From Membranipora membranacea (lineage: Eukaryota > Bryozoa > Gymnolaemata > Cheilostomatida > Membraniporidae), in NCBI GenBank assembly GCA_914767715.1, contig OU612065.1:17610001-17670000 (forward strand): 60,000 nucleotides of DNA. Direction: 5' to 3'. How positions within the stretch are numbered: the stretch's first letter is position 1; every line of letters begins with the position of its first letter. This document shows, piece by piece, positions 36,894 through 49,611 of the stretch. A model generated the notes under the pieces. The model searched no databases. It was not told the origin of the DNA and saw only the letters and a list, made by a program, of their open reading frames with translations. A program made the position numbers and the translations under genes.

Positions 36894-37468
36894 CATTATA
36901 CGGAAAAAAATTGATAATATTTTTTACGTTATAGTCATAATTCTCATTTTTTTTCTTAACATTCATGTTGCAGACTTTTCCTTCTGGTATTCATTGATAA
37001 ACAAACAATTTCTAAATACAATAACACTTTCTTGTGTCTGAAGACTCTCTTTAATGAAAAATATAACACAGACTGCTCCAGTAGTGGTAGCATTTGTTAT
37101 CTATATCAACACACCAAATTCCAGTGACAAATATGTGATAAACTTTTGTTATTATTGTCTCTAAACAGTATTATGATAACATATCTCACTGCTTTGCTGA
37201 AGATTCCGCATGGTTTCATCTCATAGAAAATGTTTATTCCCTTACTAGCAGAAGGATATCTAGCGGCACCACAGTACACTCGCAATACCATTTATGCAAC
37301 CAGAAAAACAAGCTTTTTCTAGCGATTTTTGCTCGTACCTTTGACGATATACAGACGGGAGCGTCTGATGTCTATGATACAGCTCCATATGTTGCACTTG
37401 ATGGCTCCCAATAAGTATCCAGAACCATCATTATTGATATTAATCTCCGGTTGTGCTGTGCGCTGTGG

Positions 37469-37474
37469 AATAAA
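37469..37474 (+). terminator. Candidate poly(A) signal of the phospholipase B-like gene
   Basis: AATAAA about 575 bp after the stop codon on the plus strand; no closer canonical hexamer was found. Confidence 0.35.
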
Positions 37475-37825
37475 GCCACAACAGCAGTGATCATAGTTGG
37501 TGCTAAATTTTTAATAGTGGTAGACCTCGATTTGAAGAAAACATGCTGACTGTTGACATTACCAGAATACAGACCAGAGTATTATTGCAATGATGCCCTA
37601 CCTGAAATGTGGCTTAGGCAACAAGCTCATACAGTTGGCCATTACACAGACCAAACATTAATTATTAGGATTTTTTCCAGATATAATCTCTGCTGAAAAT
37701 TTATCAGATGTTAGATAGAACACCGCTTTGATAACATCTAGAAGAAAGGTAATAAAGTTTATAAAACAGCAAAGATAAGATCAAACATTAAAATACAACA
37801 GTTTTACATATAAATATGAAGGATA

Positions 37826-37831
37826 TTTATT
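37826..37831 (-). terminator. Candidate poly(A) signal of the innexin gene
   Basis: AATAAA on the minus strand about 420 bp after the innexin stop codon. Confidence 0.4.
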
Positions 37832-38249
37832 TATGGAATATTTCTTGAATATACAATTCAATCTAGCAGAGTAGCATCATCAGGAAAATAACAATAATAT
37901 GTTGTACATGGACAAATAAATTTGACACAAACATTGAAATTAAGGACATAAATCTTTATCAATTTGAGGTACCATCAATATAGATGCATTCTATATTCAT
38001 TTTCAAACTCATGATCAAACTTCTGTTACAACTGATGCAATAGGTAGTGAAGAGCAATTAATATAAAATGATCAAGATTTTGCGGAATTATGAATTTCTT
38101 AATAAGGAGCGTTAGAAATCTAATGAAGCAACAATTTTTGGTACACTGCTGTTTAGAAAGTTCAATTTTTAAAAAGGCTGCAATTTAAATAAAAGAACAA
38201 GCAGATAGTTAAGTTACATAGTAGAGCCGGTTTGTTCGTTCAAACTTTC

Positions 38250-41200
38250 TTAGTTTTCCTTTCTCAATGAACCCTTCCCATCTTTCCATTGGGTGAAGAG
38301 CTGACGTACGATCTCTGCAGCAACAACATCCATAGTGTTCAGAGCAATCAGACGCAAGCACAAAACTCCATCAGAATTCAAATAGTCTTCTGCAATGGAA
38401 AAGGACTCCATTGTTTTCAATTTTACAATTACAATTTAGAGTAACATAATCAGCGTTGTAATGCTCCATAAGAAGATCTTCAAACAATAAGTGAAATGGT
38501 CCAAACGGACTTCTTTCTTTGTGGGTACTCTACTCTGTGGGTCGACAGCAGGAAATTTATCTCTATCAAATTATGCAATTCTTTGCACGCTGAACATGAC
38601 TTTTATGCAGACATATAAATCTGTAATAGTATGATCACTGATTGATAATTCGATTGATATATGGTCAAAAAGAGACATTTCCGCACGGATTCTGGACAGA
38701 ATCCAGTGGGAACTGTGTTCAAATAGTCCCCCCCCCCCCTATATTTATTTGTGGGTACTCAGTTCCCACCAGTTCCCACTCACCTCTAACACTGGACTCA
38801 CATGACAAGACATGCAACAATGGTTGAAATCAATGTAACAGTAAAGCTGAGGAGAAAGTTTGATGGTTTGATTGACCTTGGTTATCACTAGATTACTGCT
38901 ATGTAGATAGAATATTATATCAGGCTGAGCCTTACCTGTAAAGCGTTTGATGTCTGCGCTGTCGGATTCACTCTCAGGGTCAGCAACCTTCATGATGTGC
39001 AAATACTTCTCAACAAAGGAGATGCCACCTCCTGGTCTATTAGTTTTCAGGAAGTTCAACAGACCTACAATTATATTATTAACTCAAACATCAGAAGTAA
39101 ATTTTGAATAACAGTACAGCGTATCGATAATTATGTCTCATGGAAAGAAGGGAAAGGGAGTTACAAAAGTACCATAGAATAGGTTATTTTCAGGCTTTGC
39201 TATGTTCTTTGATGGAAAGTTTGTGGGCTCAGTGTGTTATCCACCTTCAACATAGAATTGATGGAGTCAGGATTGGTCCAATGGTTAAAGGTACGAGCTT
39301 TGGATATTTGAGGTCCAGGTTAAATTCCCAGCGCCGGCAGTCATTTCTGATTTGGTACTGGCACAAATTCATCATAGTCAGGTCCTTGCGGAACGGGACA
39401 AAATTTACCGGAGTTCCACTGTGTGTTTGCACACCCCATATGCATAAAAGAACCCCCTTTACCCATTCGATATAAAGAGTAGCCAGATTGCCTACGGGCA
39501 TGGGTATAGGGTACGGCATGAGTACTATGGGTCCCAGTACCTATACCCAAGAGACGATAACTCTCTCCGCTTCGAAGATGATGAACATAGAAGTGAGATA
39601 AAACTTACCAACGAAGCTGAGACAGGCCAATATGAGTAGCCACCACCAGATCAGTAGAAATATCTTATCATTGAACAGGTTGACAGGGAGAACACATTCG
39701 GCTGTGTAACGCCTGAAATTCTGCCCCAGTCCTCTGATCTAAAATACATTAGCAGCGTTATCTTTTTTTCATAAAGTATACTAGTATACTACAGCACGAC
39801 ACATATTACAATATGATTGTGGTTTTGAACCAATACAGATATATTAATGGGTAGGGATATAGTAGAACGAACTTGAGCTTACCACAAAGTTGCAGATCGC
39901 CTTCCTCGGAAACATAGGGTTTTCTATGTAGTCCCCATTGTCATGCATTAGTCCCTTTATGGCTCGTATTCCATAGTCATGGTATCCAGGTCCTATACAA
40001 CAAGAGATAAAATTTTGTGACATTTAAGTTTACTTGTATTGATAGCCTGGTTTCACCTTGCTAACATACATTCAGTTAGTCTTTCTTGACAAGCTTCGGT
40101 GTGGGGGGACAAGCTTTGTTTGTACCCTGCCCCCCACAAGAAAGCTTGTAAAGATAGGGTAACATGCAGTCTGTACTAGAGTTACATTGTTTGCGGGTTG
40201 TTTGGTTTGGGTGGTTGATGTTGTTGCTCCTTGCCTGCTATTCCACAAACACTCACCCATCATAGCTCCAAGAAGGAAGATGATACAGACTGGTATAGCG
40301 CAGTAGATAATCTTAGTCACGATGTACATGATGGTCAGGAACTTCCCATAAGAGCTTCCGAGAGGAACCTTTTCCTGTTGGTGAAAATATAATTTATTTA
40401 GAAAGTCTTAGACACCAGTTTGTTTTTCCTTACCTATTTGGTATATGTGGTAGGAGTTGATAAACAGTCAAGGCCACATTACGCTCAATCATGTCAGACT
40501 CAACTCAGTCATAAAACCTATCAAGTCTGTTTTTCCTTCTAATTTTAATGGTAAGAAATTATGTAGTATTTTGTGATGTCGAACAACTGCTATTTTAAGG
40601 CGAAATTTTTTAATCGACCTATGACCAATGTACGTACCTGTCAGCCTTAATTCATTCCAGAACATAGGGGATTTGATTTAGGCGTCAACCAGGTATATAT
40701 CGATATTTTTAGATATAATACGGCCATTCTTCTTTTTTTATATATATACCTTATTCATATTCTATATATACTTTATATATCTTCTTTAATACATATATTG
40801 TTTTCTTGTATGCAAAAAGTTAGTGTAGGATTAGAGTTTCTTACCGTTCTGCCTAGTGCTCGCTGGAAGCCAATATGACGAGTCATCTGAGCTGTTATAT
40901 AAGCTGTAGTCTTATCTCTCTTCTCAGGATCGACATTCTCATCTTTGGTTACCATCAATATCAGCTTCTCTACGTTGTATCCACTCATCCACATGGAAAA
41001 ACCCCAAAACTTAGCTACATAATAAGATAATGGCAAATTATAAATAAATCAAACTTGGTAAGGAGTTTTCCTGACCTGGTAGAATTGAATACAACTCCAG
41101 GACTAATTGTAATTCTTGAAGATGAAAGATTACTATTCTTTTTTAATTTGAATAATAACATTTTAAAAAAATCATTATGTAAATGTAACCAATCAGTATG

Positions 41201-44200
41201 TCAACAATAAAGCTGCATTGCAAATTTTGCTAACAAATACTCGAAGCAAAAACATCGTTATTTTTATTGCTAGTATGGTGTGCTTTTACCATTGAATCAG
41301 CCTTAGGATATGAAAATCTCAGCAAATAAAAATGTTTTGCTTTTGCTTGCTGCAGTGGTCTGAGCCTGCATTTGTACCCAGAAAGATTTATAAAGTAGGA
41401 AATAGGCAAACTATTCTAAAAGTTTTTGATGAATAAGTTTAGATGCTTTTTTCCAAAAAAAACATGACTCACACGAAAACAACAATATGCCAGGGTTTAG
41501 GGTTCATATTTTTTAGGCAATATTTTGGCTGCGAACTGCGACATCCGTAACAGCCAGTGAATAAGAAAATCATCGATGTAAGGATAGAATTTCAATTAGT
41601 ATGTGCTTACCAGGAATTGTGAACATGAATATCATGAATGAAATGATAATGGGTACCCATTGATAGTATTTGATCTCGTTTCCTCCAACATCTTCAGGAA
41701 TTCCATCTGGGCCTGGTAGCCTAGCAGTGTTTGGGATGTAGTAAGTGTTCTTGACCTGCAAAACGAGGGATTACAGATTGTTCGCTGCCACTCTGACAAG
41801 GATTTAGACATGGCTTAGATTAATCTCATTGACTTTCCAGCTTATCTGAGCATATCTAGGCCCCTCGAGAAGTGTATTGTAATCACAAATTGTCATATCC
41901 TATTTCAGTTTACATTTGGGCTTTTGCCTGTATGCATGTTTGCCTGTTTTGTAACAGTCTTTTAAAGGAGCACTGAAGTTCCTTATGTCTTAATCCTTCG
42001 CTGCTGCCCAAATTCTGTTTTTTAGATTAATTTTCATCTCGATTAATGGCGGTGCGACGTTGCCAGGTCAACAGACCATGATTCAGGCTTTGAAAACAAC
42101 CAACATTTTATTGCGCAAAGGGGGAAGAATTTAATTTTTTAACACGAATTATTGTATAAACAGATAAACTGTCACAAAGCTGTCACTTCAAACGATCCTC
42201 TTTCATTTGTTTATCAGCTATATAGCAGTACTTTGGTAGTACATACATACATGTGCCGTAGCTTGATTACCATTTGAACTGACTCTGATATATCTAGAAA
42301 AGGATCTGCATCAGATCACAGAAGATAAAAATATCCTTATTTTGTGATCTAATTCAAAAACAATCTGCTGACTGTGTTCAACATGCACTATTCAAATTTA
42401 TATTGGAGACCTGATAATTGGTTGGAGAGGTCAGAGGTCAGCGATGATGTATAACTGGTCAACCTACCCAGCAGTAGTTATCCGTATACTTGATATGGTT
42501 GTCGTGGTTGACCTTGAACTCAGCCGGGACCCAGCAGTCGATGGAGTCACTCATATATGACTTTAGGGCAAGAACAGCAGACGCAGCAACTAACATGGCT
42601 GTAAAAAATTGAAAAGTTATCACTGCGGCATTATTGTTGATATGGCTGCTATATTGATTCTCTGTTCTAGAATCCGACATTTTGCTGAAGCATTTCATTC
42701 ATAAAAAAGTGATAACAGATCTTCACTAGACAAGCAAATAGCCTTTTGTTGGTGAACTGGTGAATTATGTTCTCTGAATGGTAGATACACAAAGATCGCA
42801 AAGAAAGACATGGAGATTGGAAGACATGGCAAATAATAAAACCCATTCAAGCAAAAGCCTGTTTAGAAATTCACGTAAGATGGACCATCAGAATACCAAT
42901 TTAGTGAATAGGCAATGCTTTCCTGAATTTTTTTACTTATGCTATTCATAAGCAAGTGACACAAATTAGAAGTAATGTAATAATTCAGTGTTATCTTGAA
43001 GGCTAGTAATAATGTTACTCAGCGAAAGAACATTAAAGGTTACTTGTGCTTTTATCACGCACCTGTTATCGTGAAAGCCTGATAATATTTTGTGTACATG
43101 GCAATAAGTGCATAGGCAAACAAAAGGTAAGGAACTGAAAGATTCAACAGGCTATATTTCTGATGCAATGTTTCAGTTGATTTCCTTGTTTTGGTAGTTT
43201 TTAGTATCAAAGCAAGACTGCAATATTTTGAATCATACACCAACTAGTCACATGCACATTCCAGAACTGTATTGAGCAATACTTGTAAAGTGTTTATCCT
43301 TTCCATACCTGACAAGTCTCCCTTTTTGGTAGGGAGCCTCCCAGTTTTTAGGGGTATTTTCCACCTCCTCCCTATCTCCCTTTTTTCAGCTTCCTTCACC
43401 CAGAAGAATTTTTAAGCTTCTCGTTGCAAGAAAACTATGTTTTCCTACCCCCACAGTACATATACATATATATAATTGCCTATTAACATACTATCTCTCC
43501 ACCTTCGTATAAAGTGCAACAATATAATTTGTAAAATCAGGTAAAATTATGCATTGCATAATATGAACGCTCTAGTTTTGGCTTAAAATAAATGACAACA
43601 AGGTCCAAATTACACCCTCGCTGCGGGACGCGCAGAGTGGTACTCCGGGTAGGGAGTTCGTCCGCAGAGACCTCCTGATTTCTGGGTCTACCAACTTGTC
43701 ATGTATGATCCTTTCTCCGTATCGTACTGCTATTATGGTTAGATCATATGGGACTTTAGGGCTACCTAACCAACCAAAACCATTAAAGAATAGAAAATCA
43801 GGATGTGATACTGTTTATGAAATGATGGTGCAATAATGAATCCAAGTGGATTTATAGTGTAAAATAAATTGTAACATCCGATGATTTACCGCTTGCTTTG
43901 TGCTGGTCAGCAGCTGTATTGTAAAGATGTAATCCTGGTTGTCCTGGGGTTGGGGGATGGTCTCACGGGGTAAAGGGGTGTTGGCTTGTAAATATCTGAA
44001 AATGTCGTTTTAAGGTTATGGCCACTCTAATTGTAGCAATGAAATAGTGTTTTGAAAGCATCTCCCGAAGTAGTGGTAACTGGTGAGGGTATTACAGTAC
44101 ATAACAGGTTTTTTTTTCTGGTTATATTATGAACTTTATTAACCACCGATCAATGCATGAAGCAAATAAGACCATGTGAAAACAAAAAATAAGAGAAGCA

Positions 44201-46800
44201 ATAAGAAGGCATTGACGTATTTATGAGTATTTTTAAAAAAGGCTTTTTCTGCAAAGAGCAGTATTGGATTTAGGGAGGGTCGTGGTTTTATGATGGTGCC
44301 TGTCATTTGTTGCTAGGTGATGTAGATGATGGTGATGTGGATGGCTGGTGTTCTTTCTCACATTATTGACATACTTTAGGCAGCATATGTCTAGATAAAC
44401 ACTTAGTTCTGTTAAATTTAATGCTGCAAGACGCTCATCATAATGTTCTAACCATGGCAAAATAACTCTGAGACATAACTTCTGTAGTCTTTCAAGAATC
44501 TCCTTGTCCCCTTTTGATAAGTATGGGAACCAACTTGGTGCTGCGTAGGAGATCTCTGACAAACTCTCGATCTATAAAATGTGACCAGGCTAGACGTGGA
44601 GACCCCAACTTTCCTGAGCCGAATAATGGCATGCACAGCTAGCCTTAACTTACATATTACAGAGTCAACGTGAGCACTGAATCTCATATGATTGTCAAAG
44701 CAAACCCCCTAAAAGTTTGACTGATGAATTTTGTGAGATGGGAATGTCATTAATCTTGATAGGATCACAGATGATGTTCTTTTGAAGGGTTAGAGTCAGT
44801 GATTGTGACTTAGTGATGTTTAACAGCATTGAATTTTCTTCACACCAGCTTGCCGCATAGTCAGCTACAGACTGTAGAGGATTGTCATGAAATACGAGAG
44901 ATGCTTTACGAGTTTTCTATGCGTACTTTCGAGTTTTCTACCACATTATAAACTGTAAGTGTGGTAAATTTTAGAGTTTTATTTTAATTACTGAATGAAT
45001 AACCTTGTAAATTTTTATTTTTGCATTTTATTAGAACAATTTTTTCTAGCGGAATTCTCTCCGGCGCATCATTTCATAATGGTTTTAGGAGGAAATAATA
45101 AAACATACATACATACATACATACAGTGTCATCTGCGTATTTGATACAAGGTATTTCGGGCAGCAGATCATGCACAAAAATGTTCCACAAGAGCGGTCCC
45201 ATAATAGTACCCTGTGGAACTCCGATTTTGCAACACTCATATGATGAATATCATCTGCGTACCTCACTCTCTGCCATCTATCATTGAAAGAAACTCATCA
45301 TCAGTCTGACGAGACTAGGAGTGGTATTTAAGGCTAGAAGTTTTTGAATAGCAATGTGTGGGAGCATTTTATCAAAAGCTTTGCTGAAATCCAGCTCCAA
45401 AGCCTGAACAGCAACATTCTGTTTATCATCAAGACTAGATGCAATTTCCGTTGTAAATTTCACTAGAGCGTCAGGGGTGCTCATTCCTTTAGTATATGCA
45501 TACTGATCATCAAAACTGGGGAGTTCCGCCTTGATCAGCTCAGATATGATTTTCTCTGTAACTTTTCCTACATGGAAGAGCAACGAGATAGGTCTGAGCT
45601 CCTTGAAGGTAGAAGGTGTCTTCACTTTATTTAATGGAGTAACTTATGCTCTTTTCCAAAGCGCGGGAAATGACCGCTTTCAAGAACTTTGTTGATTATA
45701 TTAGTTATTGGAAGTGACAACAGATGTGCGTTGTTTTTGGTGGCCCAGCTAGGATAATCCTCTCTATGAGTAGACTTGTGAGTGTTTATACCTCTAAGAT
45801 GTTTGAAGACTTCCATTTCATTAACGAGACAGAAACACAATCATCAGGTAAAGAAGGGTATATGGGCACATAGTTTTGATGTCCATCGAGGTAATAAGTG
45901 TTTAACTGTTCTACAAACTGAGAGTGGGACAGCCAGTTACCATTCATCGATATGAACGGTGCAGGATGTGCATTGTGCCAGTGAACATGCTCTCTGTCTG
46001 TATGTGATAAGTTGCCGTGGTGGAAAAGAATTACTGGTTGTATTTTCTGCACATAATGGCGACGAAAAAGTATGGCCAAAAAATGGTAATGAAACTTTTT
46101 CCCAGTAAAATAGTTCCAGTAGGGCCTATACAAATACAGCCTACATTTCCTAGAATTGTTGCCTGAACATAAATGATCAAATCATCCTAGCTACACGGAT
46201 ATCGATTGTCCCTGCATGGCACAGAGGTCATGTGACCATTCCCCAAGTAGAGAAACAATTGATAGTTTGTTCAAAAAATCCCAAACCAGAGTCTATTTAT
46301 GAAAAGTCTAGACATGTCTAAAGTTTTCAAAACTTTTGAAAAAACTCGATATGAAAGGAAGGACAGCAAGATCTATTTCTAGAGAGTTTCTCCCAAAGCG
46401 TGAAGTGAGTAAATGTGCTCCTACACCGATATTAGGGATTATGTATTAACATGCCATACTGCCTTTCCAGTTTCTCAGGAACTACTTGTCCCATTTCCAA
46501 AGTTCCTTCACTGACACAATGTTAGTAGTCTGACTCAGAATTCATATCGTAAAACTTTTTTAACTGAATGTTTCTACTTGGATAATTGTAGATTAGCTGA
46601 TATACATGGAAGACATATAGACATATATCACGTCAATTTCATGGTATTATTTTTTCGGTTTTGGAGAGTGCAAACTTTATGACCTTACCTATGGTGTGCC
46701 GGTTAGAGAGTCTATCGAAGCTATCACAATCTCTTCTATTGAGCTTTGAGTACCACTCGGAAAAACTTGCGATTAACGGTTGTTCTCCATCCTTCCCCAT
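38250..46800 (-). CDS. Innexin (gap-junction protein family), 9 exons, 394 aa
   Basis: Exons in coding order: 46689-46800, 42468-42598, 41611-41755, 40845-41014, 40257-40374, 39883-39992, 39609-39738, 38936-39064, 38250-38389; phases agree. The start is fixed by an in-frame TAG 15 bases before the ATG at 46800. Exon 1 carries the cytoplasmic N-terminus ending in SFDRLSNRHTI. Exon 2 opens TM1 and the first extracellular loop with DCW (Cys59) and YCW (Cys80). Exon 3 has the innexin signature YYQWVP before TM2. Later exons give TM3 (GKFLTIMYIVTKIIYCAIPV), the second loop with MFPRKAICNF (Cys259) and AECVLPVNLFNDKIF (Cys277), and TM4. Two Cys per loop and YYQWVP identify an innexin rather than a connexin. 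Family members form intercellular or single-membrane channels. Intron 1 (4.1 kb) contains a dead LINE; intron 8 of the coding order holds a SINE candidate. Confidence 0.95.
39268..39560 (+). mobile_element. tRNA-derived SINE candidate
   Basis: The head contains TGGTCCAATGG (39274-39284, box A-like) and GGTTAAATTCC (39318-39328, box B-like) at tRNA-like spacing. A unique body of about 200 bp follows and ends around a short palindrome (GGGTATAGGG ... CCTATACCC, 39504-39547). It lies antisense in an innexin intron. Ends are uncertain. Confidence 0.45.
40082..40158. mobile_element. Foldback element of the CTTGACAAGCTT family
   Basis: CTTTCTTGACAAGCTTCGG with a G-run faces CCCCCCACAAGAAAGCTTG. 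It resembles the insertions at 16746 and 35195. It lies in an innexin intron. Confidence 0.45.
44233..46133 (-). pseudogene. Degenerate non-LTR retrotransposon (LINE) with reverse-transcriptase fragments
   Basis: Read on the minus strand, in order: a pre-RT segment (INTHKSTHREDYPSWATKNN..., about 45790-45630), RT fingers ELRPISLLFHVGKVTEKII and palm ELDFSKAFD (about 45600-45300), GVPQGTIMGPLLWNIF and YADDT (about 45230-45120), then VADYAASWCEENSMLLN and a C-terminal APSWFPYLSKGDKEILERL (about 44560-44400). Frames change several times and stops interrupt it, so it is dead. A 230-bp insertion splits the palm after YADDT. No endonuclease domain is seen, so the 5' end is probably truncated. A 9-bp T run at 44109-44117 may be the poly(A) tail, extending the element to there. 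It sits in innexin intron 1, same strand. Confidence 0.85.
44889..45121. mobile_element. Insertion nested in the LINE reverse transcriptase, with (TACA)n at one edge
   Basis: Reverse-transcriptase coding similarity stops right after the YADDT motif at about 45121 and resumes at about 44888 (HDNPLQSVADYAASW). The 230 bp between is non-coding and starts with a CATA tetranucleotide run (about 45095-45121). The identity of the insert is unknown. Confidence 0.55.
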
Positions 46801-49066
46801 TTCGACACCAAACTATACAGCAACCGCTTAAGAGAAATAATGATGGCAGTGTGTCACACAACAAACCTGATTTGGCAGAAGGTATGAGACAAAAAAGCAC
46901 AATACCTGTTTGTATTAACATTTGTAGTGTTGAGTGCACAAAAATGTCTATTAACATTGGGTGCATGATGTACTAAAATCAAAGCGTAAGATGAGACCCA
47001 ATACCTATGATGATTTCTTCTTCAGTTTGTTGTCAAGCACAATTTATTAGATGGTGATTATGGTGACTGGTATTTTGCTAGTGGACTATCCTATGTGGCA
47101 AAGTAAGCTAAAGCGATATATAGCGTAACTATAAAAGTAATATATTTTGGATAAGATGATAAAATAATGATGTTTTATCTGTATTATGGCACTACTAGTT
47201 GACTCTAAATTAGTTACCGAATCTGATAAGGATATCAATTTGGACACTCCTTAGTGTTCGCGGTGCTGTGTCAACTCTAATGAATTGTTGCTGACAATAA
47301 AAGTATATATATATATATATATATATATAACTCTAATGTCCTATAATCTATCCCAGATGAAACTCTACTGCAGGTAATCCAGCTAATAAAAATATCAAAG
47401 TTGAAGCGAGTCTTGTATAATACCGATCAAACAAAAAATTCAAAAGGGCAGCTCTAAATGCTTTGAAACTTTTCGGAAAAAAATTATCATTCAATATAAA
47501 TTGCCGCAAAGTCAACAAAAGTGTTAGCTGAAACGAAAAAAAGCTTTGATAGCAGTTGGTAAAATAAATTAAAACTTACCGCACAGAACAGACTAAAATG
47601 GACGAGTAAACTGAAGCTTTTTAGGACACCAGTACGTGACCTACTTGTTATAAGGTGGAGATGAGAGACGATGATACAAACTTGCGCTCAAACTAGAGAT
47701 AAGGGGAGGAGCTACTGTGGAACAGAGCGCCTGGGAATACCCGAAGCCAAATGATTTTTATTGTACCAATACAATGATATAAACTATCTCTTTGTGATGA
47801 TGCAATGTGTAACATTTTACTTCCTTCTTAGAGCTATAGCTGGCTTTTAATAAGTAAATGAGTGTTGCTTTATTATTCATACTTTTTATACGCTTACTTG
47901 AACACGAATCAGTGATAGATCCTGGTTTCAGATATTTGAAACTTACATATAATTGCTGAATAGTAATTACTGTTTTGAAATATTATCATTGTTTTGATGC
48001 AGCAGTTGGCCATATCAGTCGCAATCATTGGTAGCGTGGAAGAGCAAGCGCTTCCCTTAAATTCTGGTTGAAATTAAAGTGGAGGGGGTATAGTATAAAT
48101 AGTTTGAGTGAGTACAAAATTCTAGTCACTACCATGGGATGATCTCAACAGGAGCTCACAATTCTCACCAATAACACACAAAAAACCAAAGTAGCAAAGC
48201 GTGCTTGGCAGCATTTTAAGTGCACCAAGCCTCCACCTACACTCTGACCGGATGTCACTGTGCTATCTCGCTGCCATCACAAGTAATCTGTAATAATTTC
48301 CACAACAAAATGAATCATTGCCTGTGATGCGATGATAGTGACGATGCATGCCAAGTCAATAGTGGGCTCGTTAGCTATATATTGGTACCTCTCACTACAA
48401 TCAAGGTTGTTAAGCACATTACTCATGTATGAGGGACAACTGGGGAGGTTCCATGAGATGAAGGGAAGATATTAACTCCTGGAACCGGATGCTGCTTTTT
48501 CCTACCTAGTATTTTCAGTCTCCTAATTTAGCAGGAGAAAACAACTCCGAAATGTGTTCAATATTAGATAGAGTAAAGTTGGTCACAGAGAGGACAGTAA
48601 AGAGATAATTAATAGTCAGATACCAGTCAGCAAAAATGGTATCACAAAGCATGTAGGGATTGCGGGTTATCTGAACCCTTTCCTTTCCGTGTATGTCAAA
48701 GGACTGTAAAGTTATGTCTGCCTATTAATCTAAGCGTCAAGGTTGATCTGGCAGAGCCTACCTTGCTGGATCAGTAACATCCTTCTGGGCACTCCATAAC
48801 CTCGGTGACTGTGACAAATGCATAGATTATTACTCATGTTATACTACAAAAAAAAACACTGTTCTTGGCAGTCTAGCCCATCTATTGTGCACCTCAGTTT
48901 TTTGCCTCCTACAAACTACCTCAGACTTGATGTTAGGATAAACTGACAAATCACATAGGTCCATTAGCGCTGAGCATAGCCATTTGACGCAATAAATACC
49001 ACCACAATTATCCAGATCACCCACTGATTGTATGATCAGATATTACTGTTCATTATCAGGTATATT

Positions 49067-49090
49067 CATTGACTTATTATTAAGTCTATG
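49067..49090. mobile_element. 24-bp palindromic mini-insertion (eroded copy)
   Basis: CATTGACTT-ATTATT-AAGTCTATG is a near palindrome whose right half ends like the 36-bp element at 30287 (GTCTATG). The flanks GGTATATT (49059-49066) and GGTATATA (49091-49098) match at 7 of 8 bases. Confidence 0.45.
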
Positions 49091-49464
49091 GGTATATATT
49101 AACATGTTTATTATATTATCACCATGGACATTATATTATCAGCTAAATTGTATGTTTATAATCAGGTATATCATATATCAGGAATATAACATCAATTCAT
49201 AGCTGGTCAAGACGGGCTTAGTATGGTGGGGGAGGGGCAAAGGTTGCGCCCCTGGGTTTTGCCCCCTCAGCAAACAATACTTGTAAAATTTGATCTCACA
49301 TATGATACATGGTAACATGGGGTGTATACTGTATACGTATACACCTGTCATTTAAGATGTATATCTAGTGTATTTCCTGAGTATACACCCACAGCATGAT
49401 GAATAATGATGCTTTCTATCTGGACCTGTAATTTGCACAAACAATGTTGTGGAGCTGTAATTTT

Positions 49465-49470
49465 TTTATT
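49465..49470 (-). terminator. Poly(A) signal of SLC13 copy A
   Basis: AATAAA on the minus strand 142 bp beyond the stop codon of the upstream SLC13 gene. Confidence 0.55.
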
Positions 49471-49611
49471 TTGAATTCCTAGATTTTTTTTGGAAAAATT
49501 TTATCGATAAATGTCTTGGACGACAACCTAGAACATTTCGTGCAGAGTTTTATGTTAATTATAAAATTATCAAAGTTTGGTTTTGTTTTTTTTCACAATA
49601 TTTGTGATGTG

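Larger units (their letters stand above)
36894..38249. other. Convergent 3' region between phospholipase B-like gene and innexin
   Basis: 1.36 kb between two facing stop codons. AATAAA at 37469-37474 (plus) and 37826-37831 (minus) are the best candidate poly(A) signals. No coding exon is recognised on either strand. Confidence 0.55.
46801..49611. other. Intergenic: innexin 5' flank and SLC13 (copy A) 3' flank
   Basis: About 2.8 kb without a convincing exon. It holds a (TA)n run near 47304-47328, a 24-bp palindromic insertion at 49067-49090, a G/C-rich foldback remnant near 49203-49290 and the SLC13 poly(A) signal. ORFs seen here (such as one at 48839-49024) have no family features. Confidence 0.5.

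Noticed and set aside
43063-43243. A frame ending FTIT with a good donor at 43063, first taken as the innexin N-terminal exon
   Set aside because: Its residues are hydrophobic and unlike innexin N-termini. The exon at 46689-46800 has the same phase and the true SFDRLSNRHTI motif with an upstream in-frame stop.
43620-43790. Second tRNA-like SINE head (GCAGAGTGGTA ... GAGTTCGTCC)
   Set aside because: Box spacing is far too short and there is no 3' tail; insufficient support.
43891-43994. Exon-like segment on the minus strand with good acceptor and donor (YLQANTPLPRETIPQ...)
   Set aside because: It does not fit the innexin reading frame or family, lies inside innexin intron 1, and matches nothing I recognise; probably chance or an untranslated exon.
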